Below are positions 1-12,754 of a stretch of 64,000 bases of DNA, in pieces. The notes beneath the pieces were generated by a model. The model saw only the letters and a list, made by a program, of their open reading frames with translations. It was not told where the DNA came from and did no database searches. The stretch's first letter is position 1; each line of letters starts with the position of its first letter. Where the stretch lies: positions 67,809,210 through 67,873,209 of the forward strand of contig NC_065883.2 in assembly GCF_932274485.2 (NCBI RefSeq), written 5' to 3'. Both the position numbers and the translations under genes were made by a program. Source of the stretch: Patella vulgata. Taxonomy: Eukaryota; Mollusca; Gastropoda; Patellidae.

Positions 1-355
1 AAAAGAAGTCTAAATAAATATGATGTAGATATAGAAAATTAAAATATAAAGATTGGGGTTGTTATTTATCTAATGAATCATAGAAGTACAATCTGAGTAA
101 AATAGATAAATTTAGTTTCGTTTTGTTATACCTTCGCTCTTTCTATTTCTCTTTAAATATATTAAGTTCAAATTGATTCCATTGGCAACAATGTTTATTC
201 TAAATGTTTGGCTATTATCCAAGTTTTAATCTTGTCAGTTCACAGAATCCACTACATTAATTATAGATATGTACAATTCTCTCCTATATATTATTCATCA
301 ATTTATGATTACGAAGTGTAAAAAGAAGTGAAGGGAAAGCAAATTAAAATCTTAC
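1..355. other. HECTD1 intron 3 (left part)
   Basis: AT-rich intron sequence to the window edge. I see no exon, repeat family or long ORF in it. Confidence 0.8.
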
Positions 356-583
356 ATATGAATCATCATGTTCGAGAAGGGTTGAAAGCGATTCCACGCA
401 ATTCTCAAGCGCTGCATCCTGCGGTTCCATTTTACCACATAATCTCGATACAACTGACATGGAAGAATGAAGAGTATCTTTATGGACTTGTGATCCATGT
501 TCTCGTATGAAAGTCAAAACACAGTTTAATCCGCCTGCTTCAAAAACAGCTCCTGATTCTCTTGTACAGATTAATTCCATCAC
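356..583 (-). CDS. HECTD1: HECTD1 coding exon 3
   Basis: Acceptor TGTGCAG ends at 584 and donor GTAAG occupies 355-351. The exon holds exactly 76 codons, from [13 protein letters not shown] to [10 protein letters not shown], in phase 0 at both ends. The following exon, expected to begin near the DGALRCFASLADRF block known in other HECTD1 proteins, is not present in bases 1-355. Confidence 0.97.
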
Positions 584-3500
584 CTGCACAAATAAAAAAA
601 ACTTTGATCAAAAAGAATGATACAGAGTGTGGATTAAAGTCTAGATGCGCCATTTTAAATAATAGGGATCAATGGGCATCCTTGCTAGAGATATGGGGGC
701 AAAATTTATAAGTGGCACCATAGAGCAGACGGTCTCATGTGACCTCATTGTTTAACTTTACTTACAGCATTGTTTTCCTGTTCATTCATTACAAACTAGT
801 GTGTTGACAAACGTTAGTTTTTGTGGTTGAAATGGAATTTAATCCCGATATGTCAAAATAAGGTTCTCTTACCATCGATAAGGTCACATGGAACAGTTTT
901 TACTATCGATGGATTGGGAATTCCTTCATCAAGGACGCCCACTGCAAACTACATTATTGTGAAAGATGAATCTTTCTTCATTAAATGTTAAATAATCAAT
1001 CTGTTTACATATTTAGCAAATACATGATGTATTAAGCCTTGAAAAATTTGATATTTTTGTGAAATTGCAAATGGCGAATCAGGATTTGAAAATCAGATAT
1101 ACAATGTTGTTTGCATTTTGAAAAATATTTTCCAGGGCTTTATCCATGCTAGAATCTACTCAAATTGGTTACAATATTTAACATTTAATTGAGAAAACAG
1201 AATCGAAATATCAATCGTATATAATCTCGCGGCTTATCTGACAGTTAAATAATTTTAAATGGGATTATTGCAAAAAATATCCTCAAAATTTTCACATCGC
1301 TATAAATTGGAGAAATTTTCCAGCCCTGATGATGATCTCTCAAATTATATGAAAGTTCAAAACAGTAATTTATCTGCAACTAATATACGATTATTGAGTT
1401 TACCTTGATGCATTGTTCAGCTAAGTCTTTGCTTGTTCTAGAGGACATTTCTGCCACCACCAATCTGTTACACAGAGCTTTGATGGCGCCATCGACGGCA
1501 ACAATACGCCTGGTACATTCGGCCGAGACATCAAGATAGTATGTAATGGCACGAGCTGTAACTTCTAATACATTATCTGGGGCACATTCATCTAGAAATA
1601 TCCGACATAAAGCTGGTAGAAAAGTTCTTGGTGGACAACTGAAAGTACATTAAATACAAATTGTATATTGATTTCTTTATTAAATATGTTAAACATAAGT
1701 TGCCAGGCAACAAAACAAACATACACCTAAGTTGTCAGACAATGTTTTTATTCCTTTTTTGTCGTTAACGTAATCGGAGTATTTTCAGGACACTAAAAAC
1801 AGATCAGGGGCCTGACAATGACTATGACAGATGCTTTATGACCTTGACTATTGAGTGATCAATTTCACTGTCAGTCTTTCTTGACTTGTAAATATAACTG
1901 AAACAAAAGCCCTGGGTTACTCCCATCACCAGCTATTTAACTTTGATGTACATAGTAGACATTAATAGCTGATGTGCAGTACCTGTAATAAAGGTCTGTG
2001 AATGTGCAGGTATGTAATTAATAATCAGCCTATTATTTATTATACATGAAGTAACTGTAAGTCTTTTATGTATATGTACATGTATATGAATGATCCAGGT
2101 GTTTTATCTACAGTAACAGTAGTGGTATAACAAGTTATGTGTATCAGATCCCAAGCTTATAATTAATTTACAGGTAGGATCAAAACTAACTAGTAATAGA
2201 TTAAAGGTAAAATAATTCTATATACATGTTCACCAGAATAATCTGTTGTCATTAATCAGCTTTAAATTATATTACTACATGTAATTGTTGAAAATGTACT
2301 ATATTTATTTCAAGCTCAAACTTCGGCACTTGCAATGTTCTTGAATATTACCCATTCCTTATCTCTCTCTGTATATTGTGTAATGTCACTTCCTATAAAC
2401 AAACATTGTTTTGTTAGCTGATCAATTTACATGTAAGATTTAGAGTTTTCAAATTTTGTAATAAGAAATGTGATGGTTAGTTACGATTCAATATGTTTGT
2501 AGATGACATTAATTAAGTACATTCCAGCTCTATGAAAAGACTGAATGTGGTTTTGTTTTTATAAATTTACTGGATGTGGTTTTGTTTTTATAAATTTACT
2601 GGATGTGGGTTTTTTTTCATAAATTTACTGGATGTGGTTTTTTTCATAAATTTACTGGGTGTTTTTTTTTTTCATAAATTTACTGGATGTGGTTTTTTTC
2701 ATAAATTTACTGGATAGTGGATGTGTTTTTTTTCATAAATTTACTGGATAGTGAATGTGTTTTTTTTCATAAATTTACTGGATAGTGGATGTGTTTTTTT
2801 TCATAAATTTACTGGATGTGTTTTTTTATATAAATTTACTGAATGTAGTTTTGTTTTTATAAATTTACTGGATGTGGGTTTTTTTTTAAAAATTTACTGG
2901 ATGTGCTTTGTTTTTTATAAATTAAACAAAAGACTGGACATGGTTTACAAAGACTGGATGTGGTTTTGTTTTTATAAATGTAACAAAGACTGGATGTGGT
3001 TATGTTTTTATAAATGTAACAAAGACTGTTTTTATAAATTTGTTTTTATAAATTAATAACAATATTGCTACTACTTTAAATATTAAACATATTTACATCC
3101 TGCTATGCTATATAATAAATACTTCCTTTAAAAATTTAATTATATAATCAATTTAATGATGTGATTCATCCAGGAAACTTTTATATAAAATATTAATACT
3201 TTAATCATCACCACTATATACATGTATAGTCTATATACACATATTTTACATGTCAATGGTTTAGGACAGAGAGTCTGGCAAAGGACAGTGTTATAGTCAT
3301 TTGGATGGGATGAAAAGTGGTGAACATGTACATGTATGCCTGTCTTCATTAGTCCAGTCACTGCAGAAAAGTAGGATGCTACTCGAAGCGAGTCGAAAGG
3401 ACAGGCATGTGCCAGTCTGAGAATTAGCGAAAGATACAGGAAATAGGCACTAGGCATAGAATTCAGCCATATTCAACTGTCTTGATTGAATGGCAGTGGA

Positions 3501-6500
3501 ATTAGATGGCTGTAGAATTTACATATCAGTCACTTTAAATTACTCATTGTATGTCATAAAATTAGAATTTAAAAGAATTTACATGTAACCTTTATATAGT
3601 TTTTATGTTGAAAAACACTTGTATAATGCTAAAAATAATCTTTGGAAATATATCTTACTAATCTGATAAAAATAAAATACAACCAATATTCAATGGTTGG
3701 CAAGATTTTAAAGTGTAAGCCCTGGTTTGGGGTTCTGTTACATGCCCTCCCACATGTACATGTACATGTACCAATCTCAGACTATCCGACTCCAGTCACT
3801 TTTATAACCATTTAAAGCAATTGATTGGCATGAAAATAATGTAATGTCTGACACTTGAAATCTAGATTACAATAAGTGTGTGTATGAAAACAACCCATCT
3901 GTTTTATACTCTATAAACCATTAACATATATAACATACTTAACAACGACAATAAAACTAAGTCATAAAAAAGTACTTAAGTCTATATAAACAACAACAGC
4001 CTCATGTTCTCACAAAATATGAAATATAATTTGAGGTGGTCTTAGGAAAGCCCAAAAATAAAACAGAAATTTGCGATCAATGCTCTAAGTACATGTATAT
4101 GTGAGAAGACAGTAGATAATAACACCTTTGTTATAGCTTATATGTACATGTATGTATGTATATTTATCGAATTTTCAGTTTATACATCATATCATATACT
4201 TCGCTAAATTAAAAAACAATCAACTGGAGAAACGGTTTAAATACAATGTACATATATAGGTACAAGTTCACAAGGTACAGGATATTTTTACCTGAGAACA
4301 GTTTATATTAAATTATATACAGGTATGTTTTTACCTGAGAAACGATTTATATACAGCTATGTTTTTAAGTGAGAAACGATTTTTATACAAGTATATTTTT
4401 ACCTGAGAAACGATTTATAATACAGGTACTTTTTTTTCCTGAGAAATGATTTATAATACAGGTATATTCATTTTTACTTGATATATTTATTTATAGTTAA
4501 ACTTCTAATTGGCAACCTTCCTAGAAATGTTATATGATGAAAACAAGTTGTTTAGACTTTTAGTAACGAACCATTACCACGGCAACCAGTGCCTAACAAT
4601 GCAGTAAAGAATCTGACCTTTAATATGGTGTGCAGACAAAAGTGCATGGGAATTAGTTCACTTCATACAAGTTATCTCTTGGCAATTAGGTAATTTAAAA
4701 TGTCAGAATATTTCCCGGTGAATTTCTTTTCAATACTGTACATGTAGATTATAAAAATTAGTTACTACACATGTACATGTATATCCATCAGAATTGTTTT
4801 TGAAGTACAGTTACTGGACTGATATAAAGTGGTCTTAATAGTGAGTTGAAATCCCAGGAGGGAGTAGGTCTTTTCATCCCACGACCGTTCATAGGCGTAC
4901 GGGGAAATTTTTGACTGGGGGGGGGGGGGGGGGCCGTGGTGGATGGTGCCCCAAAAATGTAGTTAGCTTCTTAGTATGTTACATAATAATAATAAATTCG
5001 CTGTTAAATTGGACACATTCAAGAACACAATATCTTTTTTTATACAACTTTTACAAAATACAATTGTGTGCCCAAATTTTCCCAGCATTTGGTGCCCAAA
5101 ATGGGGGGGCGGCCGCCCCCCCCCCAGCCCCCCCAGCTCGTACGCCTATGCGACCGTTTCATCCTGAGCTGTTTCATCCGGGCTGTTTCATCCCAAATTT
5201 ACATGGGTCATTTCATCCCCCTAATATAGGGTCGTTTCATCCCATTCCTGGATACAGATTTGATGTACATGTTCATTGTACCATGTATCATAGTGCAAAG
5301 TACATGTACAGCCCCTTAATACAGACTTTAATAGGCCATCTATTATATTATATATACATAACTCAGGGACGTTTTAAAAACTGGTTTATTCATTAAATTT
5401 TATTTACTTCATATGAAAGAACTGAATCATAGTGGTAAATGGTGATCTATTCATACATTTATATTAAATTTGCCATTGTTGTTACTGAATTAATATGGTA
5501 GCTAAATTAACCAGTTTAAAAACCCAACCATACATGTATAATCTGTGTTATAGAAAAGCCTTTTTAAAAAGCTGGTCCACCTTGGTTGTCTGAACAGGTT
5601 GTGCTAAAAGTGCCAACCCAGGTGTCTCAGGGCATACGCATATCGTTATGTTTTACGGAAATTTTGCCATTACAATCAGATAAAAATACAGATCTTTATT
5701 TCGTTTCATTTTTTTTATACTTTTGATGGCCTCTACTACGTAAAGGTCGGTTGTAGTGGAAGGTTGCGTGAGAGGTAATATGAGCAGCTTTTGGCCCCAT
5801 GATGTCAGACATTTGATTAACCAATCAGCACTGATGTTTCTAGTGGGTTACCCACAGTTCCGTGTACCTCACGCCAAAAACTCGCCTTAACAGACCATTT
5901 CATTGGCTAATCCCTCACATCATCCAGAATGCAGGTTATACATTGTATAAAAACTCTTCCAGATCCTTGTGTAGTAAAGACAAGTAAAATGAAATTTTGA
6001 ATTATAAAAAACAAAACAAAATAGGATCTGTGTTTTAATCAGATTGTAATTAGATGTATGTAACTTGTTTTAATTTCATTTGTTACGACAGGAAATACGT
6101 AAGACACAGTTCTGTGGAATACAATTACGGTTTATATTTATAACTGAGCTTACATCTCGTTTAGGATTCTCTGATCATTATCAAGAAGAAATAAATTCTG
6201 ACCTGACATTATGATGACCAATCAGAGACATGCCACTAACTACCTGTTACATTTACCTGTAATTTAATTCAGGTAGGGCCTACATGTAGTCTGTATAATA
6301 ATGGATGTTATTATTAGCAATACATGTAGATCCTAATGAACTTAGATAGTGTTTATAATTTTACAACCATCCCAATGGCAGATTAATGTGGATGATGATG
6401 GGGTCGAACATCCACTTAACACAAACTAGGTCATCTTGAAACTACTGTAATTTGCATGATTGCAGGTTAGGGAGTCAAACCTTCTTGCCATGCATAAATA

Positions 6501-9500
6501 AGGTATAGGCCTATAGTCAACATTTGGTATATGATCATTTCATGGTACATGTAGATATGTATGTTTACACAGGGAATATTGCCATGGCAGTACCATTTTA
6601 ATAATAAATCAATCAATATGGATTATGTGTTACAGGAGAGGGATGGGGAAGGATTCAAAATCACTCAATCCTTCCACAGAAAATGAAATGAAATGAAATG
6701 GGGTTTAACGTCCTACTGTTTTGCTCCTAAACTGGGCTAATGAAGACGGGCATACGCCATACAGTGTGCTCTGAGGGAAATTTTGCCCGGGCAGCAGCGC
6801 TACGGCCTACTCTTATATTGAATTCCAACTGCCAAGGGATCTTTTACGTGCACGCCAATATGTACACGGGACCTCAGTTTTCCATACCATCCGAACGACT
6901 AGACAGCTGTCCTTGTCAGGCCCTACGTCCTGCATCACTGACATGGGGAAACGACGCCGGAAAATCTGGATAAACTTTCTCGGCCAATACAGGGATCGAA
7001 CACCCGACCTCCAGGCTAGCGAGCCAGCGTCTTGCCCACTTAGCCACGTGATCCCCGAACGGATCAAGATGGGGTTTTAATTCCACTCCACACAAAATAG
7101 ATACATACATGTATGTAAGTGTGGGACTAAACATGGTACATGTACAATCTTATTTCAATAATTTGCTAGTAGCACACAAGTTTTTTTTTTTTTTATTAGT
7201 AGCGAGAGGAATATAAGAAGCCGGAGAAAACTCATGATCTACATAAACTATTCAGCAACACACATCCCACACCATAACAAAGAGCCATACTTCCTGATTT
7301 TGCCTTCTATATTATCAAATACAAGTAGCTTAGGGTTTCTAAAATCTAAGTGCAACATATCAGTTGATTTCGTGGTATACGTACATGCAGTATTCTTTAG
7401 AAGGCACATGCACATGTACACTCATGCTTAGTACATGTACCTTTCTAGAAAACCTGGTACTACTACTTTTAGGATGTAAATGAATTTTTGTTACAGATTT
7501 GTATTTTTGAATAAGTTTATTGTATTACTGTGAAGTAGGGTACTGTAAATATAAATGTTCAAGTGAGAATAACCCTCACATTTTTCTGACTGTGTACTGT
7601 GTTATGTGGCTTATGACCCTGAAAGACATCTGTCCAAACATAAATTAACATTGTGTGACTGGCCAGGAAAAGGATATAAATGGACAATACAAACAATAAC
7701 ATTAGCAATATGGCTTTATTTTCTGTATTGATTTAATTGGGTTATAAATTTGAGACATCAAACTCTGAAAGTATACATAATGTATTTAAACACTCCAATT
7801 TCAAAATAAGCCTACAATGAATTAAAGAAGTCACATGACTAAATTAATTCCCAAACCCCCTTCAACCGATTTTCTATCAATAGATCTGTGCCTGGTATTC
7901 GTTGGTGTGGGAGTAAAAGCCTCGACAGTTGGAATTTGATATAAGAATAGACCGTATCCCCCACTCTTCGGGCAAAATTCATTCCTACATGTAGCACACT
8001 CCATTGTGTACATGTAGAATGTAGGCCCACCTTCATTAGCCTGGATGTTTCAGAAAAATAGGACATTAATCTACATTTCATTTTGTATGTCCTGTACATT
8101 TAGGATCTCCACTGTTTTTTTTTTTATTTAACAATATTTACATTGTAATTCTCAGAAAAGGATTGAGGAACAAGCTAGGCCTGTATTACCTCTCTTTACT
8201 GTTGAGGAAATATATTTTAATCGTGATTGTTGAACATGACCACATGAACTATATATGGTTGTCTATGTTCACTGGTTGACATGGTATCACAACAATAATA
8301 TAGACGACCACCTGACACACAATAAATATATAATTAACCACTAATTAAAATCAATACTAACTCATTCATTCGTTTAAATCAAATAAAAGTTGAAAATTAA
8401 ACATACATACATCAAAGTGATACACAGGCCAAACCAGTTTCAACTACATTTTACATGTATTTTTTCTTTTTCAATTTCTTTGGAGGGGAAAATAATCTAT
8501 TTTTAGTTTTTAGGTTTTGAAATTTCAAACACAAAAAAGGACTTAATGGACCATTTATTGGTCAAAACCCAAAAGAACTAACATAGTACGTCATTGCCGC
8601 CATTTTGGAATTGTTATGTCTAATCAAAAATTATATTATTCATGGAACAAGTCTGCCAAGTTTTATGGCAAGCGTAAATGAATTGGCAGAGTTTTAGTGG
8701 GGTTTTTTAATACATGTAGCGTTGCCCCCACAAAGAAGATCAACAACAGGATGAGTAGCAATAGGGAACCAGTTTCTGGTCCAAAAATTAAATTACTGTA
8801 GCCTTATGATTGTTATTACACATAGATCCGTATTCTAAAAGATGTAATTTTAAAATTTTAACTGACTGACTCATATCTATTTGTAGACTAAGGCTATACT
8901 TTTATTTTTAAATAATGTGGTAAATCTTGATATAAATACAAGTACATGTAGTTAAAAAAAATTAATTTAATATTCAATATTAATCATCATAAATACATAA
9001 TCAAAATATATGTGAAAGAAATTATCTGCACCCAATACCTGTTATTACCAGTAAATTCCGATCTGATTATACATTGATCTGTAAGATATTTTTGATTTTT
9101 CTCTAATTACTTTCATCTCTGTATAATTTATAAACACTGATTTATCAGAGATATTTATTTCAAATACTGATTTATTTATGTATATTTCAAATGGCCTGAT
9201 TACACTAACTAATAAATTGTATACACTAGAAGAAATCATAGAGATGTTATTTTTAACATGAAACCAAACTCTTTATGAAAGACTCTAAAGATAGTAACTA
9301 GATCTATAAAACAACAAAGGCCTGAAGTCATCCTCTCTGTCTCTAACTAATAAGGTTTATTTATGGTGACCTATATTTACATTTCTGGGTCATCCTCTTT
9401 ATCAAACCATCCATATTCTACATGTCATCAATAAGAGGAATAAATGTAGGTGAAATGGATATTAATGAACATTAACAACAGCTAAGGGGGTATTTAACCA

Positions 9501-12500
9501 GAAAGACTAAAAATACATTTTTGTAACCTGAAAAACATCAATGGATATTAAATACATGTACAAGTGCCACATTTATTTACTTCTTTCAGTTTCATATTAA
9601 TCTACATGTACACCCACTCTTTCACAGAGAGAGAGAGAGAGAGCCAAGAGGTTAGAGAGGCAACACTACTCCATGTGATATGTCTGGGGCTGAAACCACA
9701 AGGCTTGTATCAATGACTGTACATGTATATGATCTAAAGTGTGTTCTTTAGACCACCTGATTTCCTGTTTCACAGAGAGAGGATTAATTTGGGCCCACTG
9801 AACTCAATATGGTTTCAAACAGCACACATCAAATTAAGTTAAATACATTAACTGATCTAATCTAATGAATACAGGCTTACACTTTGCTGTGTGCGATGAG
9901 GGAAATTTAGAATGGACAATAACGTTTACATACATGTACACGCATACGTGTACACACAGGAACTCAGTTTTTCGTCCCATTTGAACGACTAAATATCATT
10001 CATTGCCAGGACCACTGTCCATCACAACTGAAACCCTACCAAAAAACTCTAATAAACTTTTCCCTAAACAGCGGGATAGAAAAACCCCGGAACACCTGTT
10101 TAGTAAGCCAACTCTTTACATGCCGAGTCACCGTGAAACTGCAGTTAAATATATGTACAAGTCAGTTTACTAGGCAATTCATAAAAATTACATGTGCCAT
10201 CTGATTGAACAAGTCTGGACATAAGGTAAATGTCACAGACTTGGTCCAGTACAAATTATCACACAATGTATGCCTGGACACAAGGCATCTGTCACAGACT
10301 CTGTCAGGCATAAATTATTACACAACGTATATCTTACATGTATAATAAAAACATGTGATAATTTGTGTCTAACAAAGACTGTGATATGTCCAGACTTACA
10401 TCTCAAACAGGTGTCCAGCCATTTCGGAATAACATAATTTGATATTTCAACCAAATCAAAATGTGTATTAGTTAGAATAACATTGATCAAATAATGAGCT
10501 AGATTATTTACACACAGTAGTATAATCAGTAAGCTTCCTCCTTATGAACCCTCTAAGGTACTCTTGTTCATTTCCTATTTGATATACTCCATGAGTAGGA
10601 CGTTAGCTCGCTATCCTGGAGGTCCCATGTTCGATCCCTGTGTCAGCCAAGAACGTTTATCAGGATTTTTCAGGCGTGGTTCTGGACACAGGACCTGGCA
10701 AGGTACATTGTACAACATGTATATTTGAAGTTGTTTGGATGGTACGAAAAACTGAGGTCCTGTGTACACATTGATATGCACGTACATGTAAAAGATCCTT
10801 GGAGAGTTGGAATTTGATATAAGAGTAGGCTGCACCGCCGCTGTCCAGGCAAAATTTACTCTCATAGTAAACTGTATGGTGTATGCCTTTCTTTATTAGC
10901 CCAGTAGGACTTTAAACCCCATTTCATTTCATTATCATTTATTTGATTTTCAATGTTCAGTGAACCTGACATTTTGAATACAAGTAATGAAGTACATGTA
11001 CATGTAACTTTAAATTCTTAGGGAAAAAGATAATGAAAGTTAAACGAGCTACTGTAAACTCTGGTTACACATTATAATCCTAGGTCTATCATATTACAGA
11101 TCAAAATATTTCCTCATTCAATATTTAAGAGGAAAAAACAATTAATGAAATGCAAATCCAGACCATTCACTTTCCAATAACACATCTGCACTTTTAGTTA
11201 GAAGCATAATCAATTATATTCATTCAACATTTCTACAATTACATGTATAAAACCTCTTACATGTAAATATCGGTTGGAAAACAAAATAGATACTCCCAAG
11301 CCTGGAAATACATGTACGGCACATGTCACTGACATATATAGTCAGGCACAGAATCAGACTTTGTCAGTTACATGTACAATCACATTTCATTTTATTTGTG
11401 GTACAGATTTGTGTAAAAAAGTATGATGTTTATTAAAACAGATTTCATTTATACATTACGATACAAATCTGTTTATTTTTAGTGTTTTTTAGTGATTTTT
11501 TTAATACATTTCCGACTCTAACACAAAAGCTCAAAATGTCAGCTATATAATTTCAAAATTTGGAAAGGTTCATGTAAAATCATTAAATATTACCAGGCCT
11601 GGATAGCTGCTATCGAATGGTTAATTGGCAGTTACCATTAGCCTGGGAATACACATTGCAGATGTCTGTTAGGTGCATCATCAGCCGATCAATGAAGTCG
11701 ACAAAGGGTCAAATCCATAGTTTCGTTTTCTTATTAAACTTCAAGTACATGTATTACAATTCTTGGTCGAAGAACGGTTGATCATAAACAGAGAACGTGG
11801 GGCATGCTGGGTGACGTGTGTTCGTATATATATGTAATTAGCCTATAAATGCCAATTTGTAAATTTGGCTCGTTGATATGCCATTTGTCTATTGAATATC
11901 TGAGTGCAGATAAGCTGCTTGTACCAGTACATGTAATGAATCTGATATGTACATGAATTACATACATGTACGTATTATAATCAAGTATCGTTTGTGAACT
12001 ATTTCATTGAATTCATAATGTTAATTAATACAGTAACAGGTTTAAACCAACCGATGCTACATGTACATGTAGGCCTACATGTACTAATAATAATAACTAC
12101 AGTAGGCCTGTTAATATTAACATCTATGTAATATCAATAACAGCATTATGTTCCATGAAAAAGCTGATATGCTAATTAAGGATTGTGATGTTGTAATACT
12201 AATACTATAATATATTAATAGAACTATATTCTGAAGATAAGTCCTTGTTTTCTTCCAGTGAAGACGTCATTGGGGCTAGTATTACACCATTATCCAAGTC
12301 ATAGTGTACATTGTACAGTACAATGTACATCTCTCATGACATTATTTTTTTTTTTTTTTTTACATGTCATCCAACATGTGGATACGATGAACATACATGT
12401 AGTGACTAAGTTATAAAATGAAAGTATGACTAATTATCTACTGACTGGATATGATGTAACAACTGTCATGTCAAATGCTGAAACAAAAACCTATTTTGTT

Positions 12501-12754
12501 AGAATAAAATAATAGCTCTACTAAAGCTTAATCAAATCATCTATAATTTCTAGTATTTGTGAATGTGATTTGTCTAAGATAATACGCAGTAAAATCATTG
12601 ATAAACATAATTACCTCTCAAAACACCTGTCCACGTTGTCTGACATCAGAAGCAACATACATAATTGTTCAAGGGCAATCAATTGCATATCCCTTTCATC
12701 TCCTTGGCCCATCTGAAGCCATTCTAAAAGTGTTTCTGGATCAACGTCGGCCAT
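356..12754 (-). CDS. HECTD1: HECTD1 E3 ubiquitin ligase, N-terminal part (3 coding exons, gene runs off the left edge)
   Basis: HECTD1 is a large HECT-type E3 ubiquitin-protein ligase; the catalytic HECT domain lies at the far C-terminus and is outside this window. Joining minus-strand exons 12754-12615, 1638-1404 and 583-356 gives about 201 residues with no stop and with matching phases (140, 235 and 228 nt). The product begins [20 protein letters not shown] and continues through [59 protein letters not shown] and [12 protein letters not shown], which I recognise as the near-invariant N-terminal helical (ARM-like) repeat region of animal HECTD1. Every intron is GT-AG. Intron 1 is about 11 kb and packed with repeats, intron 2 is 820 bp, and intron 3 leaves the window. 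The remaining exons should lie beyond base 1. Identity is from memory of the family; the exon structure is read directly. Confidence 0.97.
584..1403. other. HECTD1 intron 2
   Basis: 820 bp of AT-rich intron. I recognise no dispersed repeat or coding segment in it. Confidence 0.85.
1404..1638 (-). CDS. HECTD1: HECTD1 coding exon 2
   Basis: Acceptor TTTCAG lies at 1644-1639 and donor GTAAAC starts at 1403. The 235-nt exon completes the split Ser codon from exon 1 and reads [17 protein letters not shown] to LAEQCIK, the second stretch of the helical repeat region. It ends in phase 0. Confidence 0.97.
2540..3055. repeat. Minisatellite, about 28-bp unit
   Basis: Some 17 imperfect copies of a TTACTGGATGTGGTTTTG-type unit with TTTATAAA between. 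Late copies change to TAACAAAGACTGGATG. Confidence 0.88.
3257..3395 (+). repeat. SINE A fragment
   Basis: Interior of SINE A: AGGACAGAGAGTCTGGCAAA, the TCATTTGGATGGGA block and GCCTGTCTTCATTAG. Confidence 0.7.
4283..4490. repeat. Minisatellite, unit with TTTTTACCTGAGAAACG
   Basis: About five copies of a 37-50 bp unit, ending TATAATACAGGTA each time. The same unit recurs at 15000-15115. Confidence 0.82.
4890..5150. mobile_element. hAT-like MITE with G-tract arms
   Basis: Ends are inverted (CATAGGCGTACG...CGTACGCCTATG) and the 8-bp flanks match exactly: CGACCGTT at 4882-4889 and again at 5151-5158. The arms carry about 17 consecutive G on the left and long C runs on the right, so a strong G/C stem is possible. 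It interrupts a small cluster of GTTTCATCC repeats. Confidence 0.88.
5673..6046. mobile_element. MITE family C (TIR CAATCTGATTAAAA), copy 1
   Basis: 374 bp with inverted ends of about 45 bp (CAATCAGATAAAAATACAG ... CTGTGTTTTAATCAGATTG). Inside are the family landmarks GGCTTTTGG, TTTCTAGTGGG and TCCAGATCCTTGTG. Flanking duplication is not clear for this copy. Confidence 0.85.
6681..7056 (-). repeat. SINE A, full length (reference copy)
   Basis: Read on the minus strand it starts with a tRNA-like head: A box TGGCTAAGTGGG and B box TGTTCGATCCC about 40 bp apart. A body of about 300 bp follows and it ends in CCCCATTTCATTTCATTTC. This is a tRNA-derived SINE with an (ATTTC)n tail. It is the pattern used to call the other copies. 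Confidence 0.88.
7905..8070 (+). repeat. SINE A, 3' half
   Basis: GACAGTTGGAATTTGATATA, GGGCAAAATTCATTCC and CCACCTTCATTAGCC, lacking the head. Confidence 0.7.
9880..10145 (-). repeat. SINE A, old diverged copy
   Basis: GCGATGAGGGAAATTT, CTCAGTTTTTCGTCCC, and a head remnant near CACCGTGAAAC. Internal losses are visible. Confidence 0.65.
10590..10935 (+). repeat. SINE A, nearly full length
   Basis: The B box GTTCGATCCCTGTG near the left end, the full body and the tail CCCCATTTCATTTCATT. The A-box part is damaged. Confidence 0.82.
12615..12754 (-). CDS. HECTD1: HECTD1 coding exon 1 (start codon)
   Basis: The ATG is at 12754-12752, in the context CCAACATGGCC. The exon encodes 46 codons plus two bases, ending in CDNVDRCFE-type sequence (SDNVDRCFE), with donor GTAATT just below 12615. 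The start agrees with the known MADVDP N-terminus of the family, so I accept it without an alternative. Confidence 0.96.

Larger units (their letters stand above)
1639..12614. other. HECTD1 intron 1, repeat-rich
   Basis: An intron of about 11 kb. It contains minisatellites at 2540-3055 and 4283-4490, a hAT-like MITE at 4890-5150, a 9-bp-TSD MITE at 5673-6046 and SINE A copies near 3257, 6681, 7905, 9880 and 10590. The palindrome TACATGTA recurs many times. Stretches not listed separately, such as 8100-9600 and 10940-12600, are AT-rich with no feature I can name. Confidence 0.8.

Noticed and set aside
2540-3055. CRISPR array
   Set aside because: Units are head-to-tail with no unique spacers, in an animal intron; a plain minisatellite.
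2751-3056. Open frame of 101 codons
   Set aside because: It is the translation of a minisatellite; open only because the unit lacks stops.
7010-7056. tRNA gene
   Set aside because: A and B boxes are present but no cloverleaf can be formed around them; it is the tRNA-like head of SINE A.
6700-7067. Several open frames inside SINE A and SINE B copies, on both strands
   Set aside because: Same peptides recur wherever the SINEs occur (for example KTGIRHTVC); they are repeat translations, not genes.
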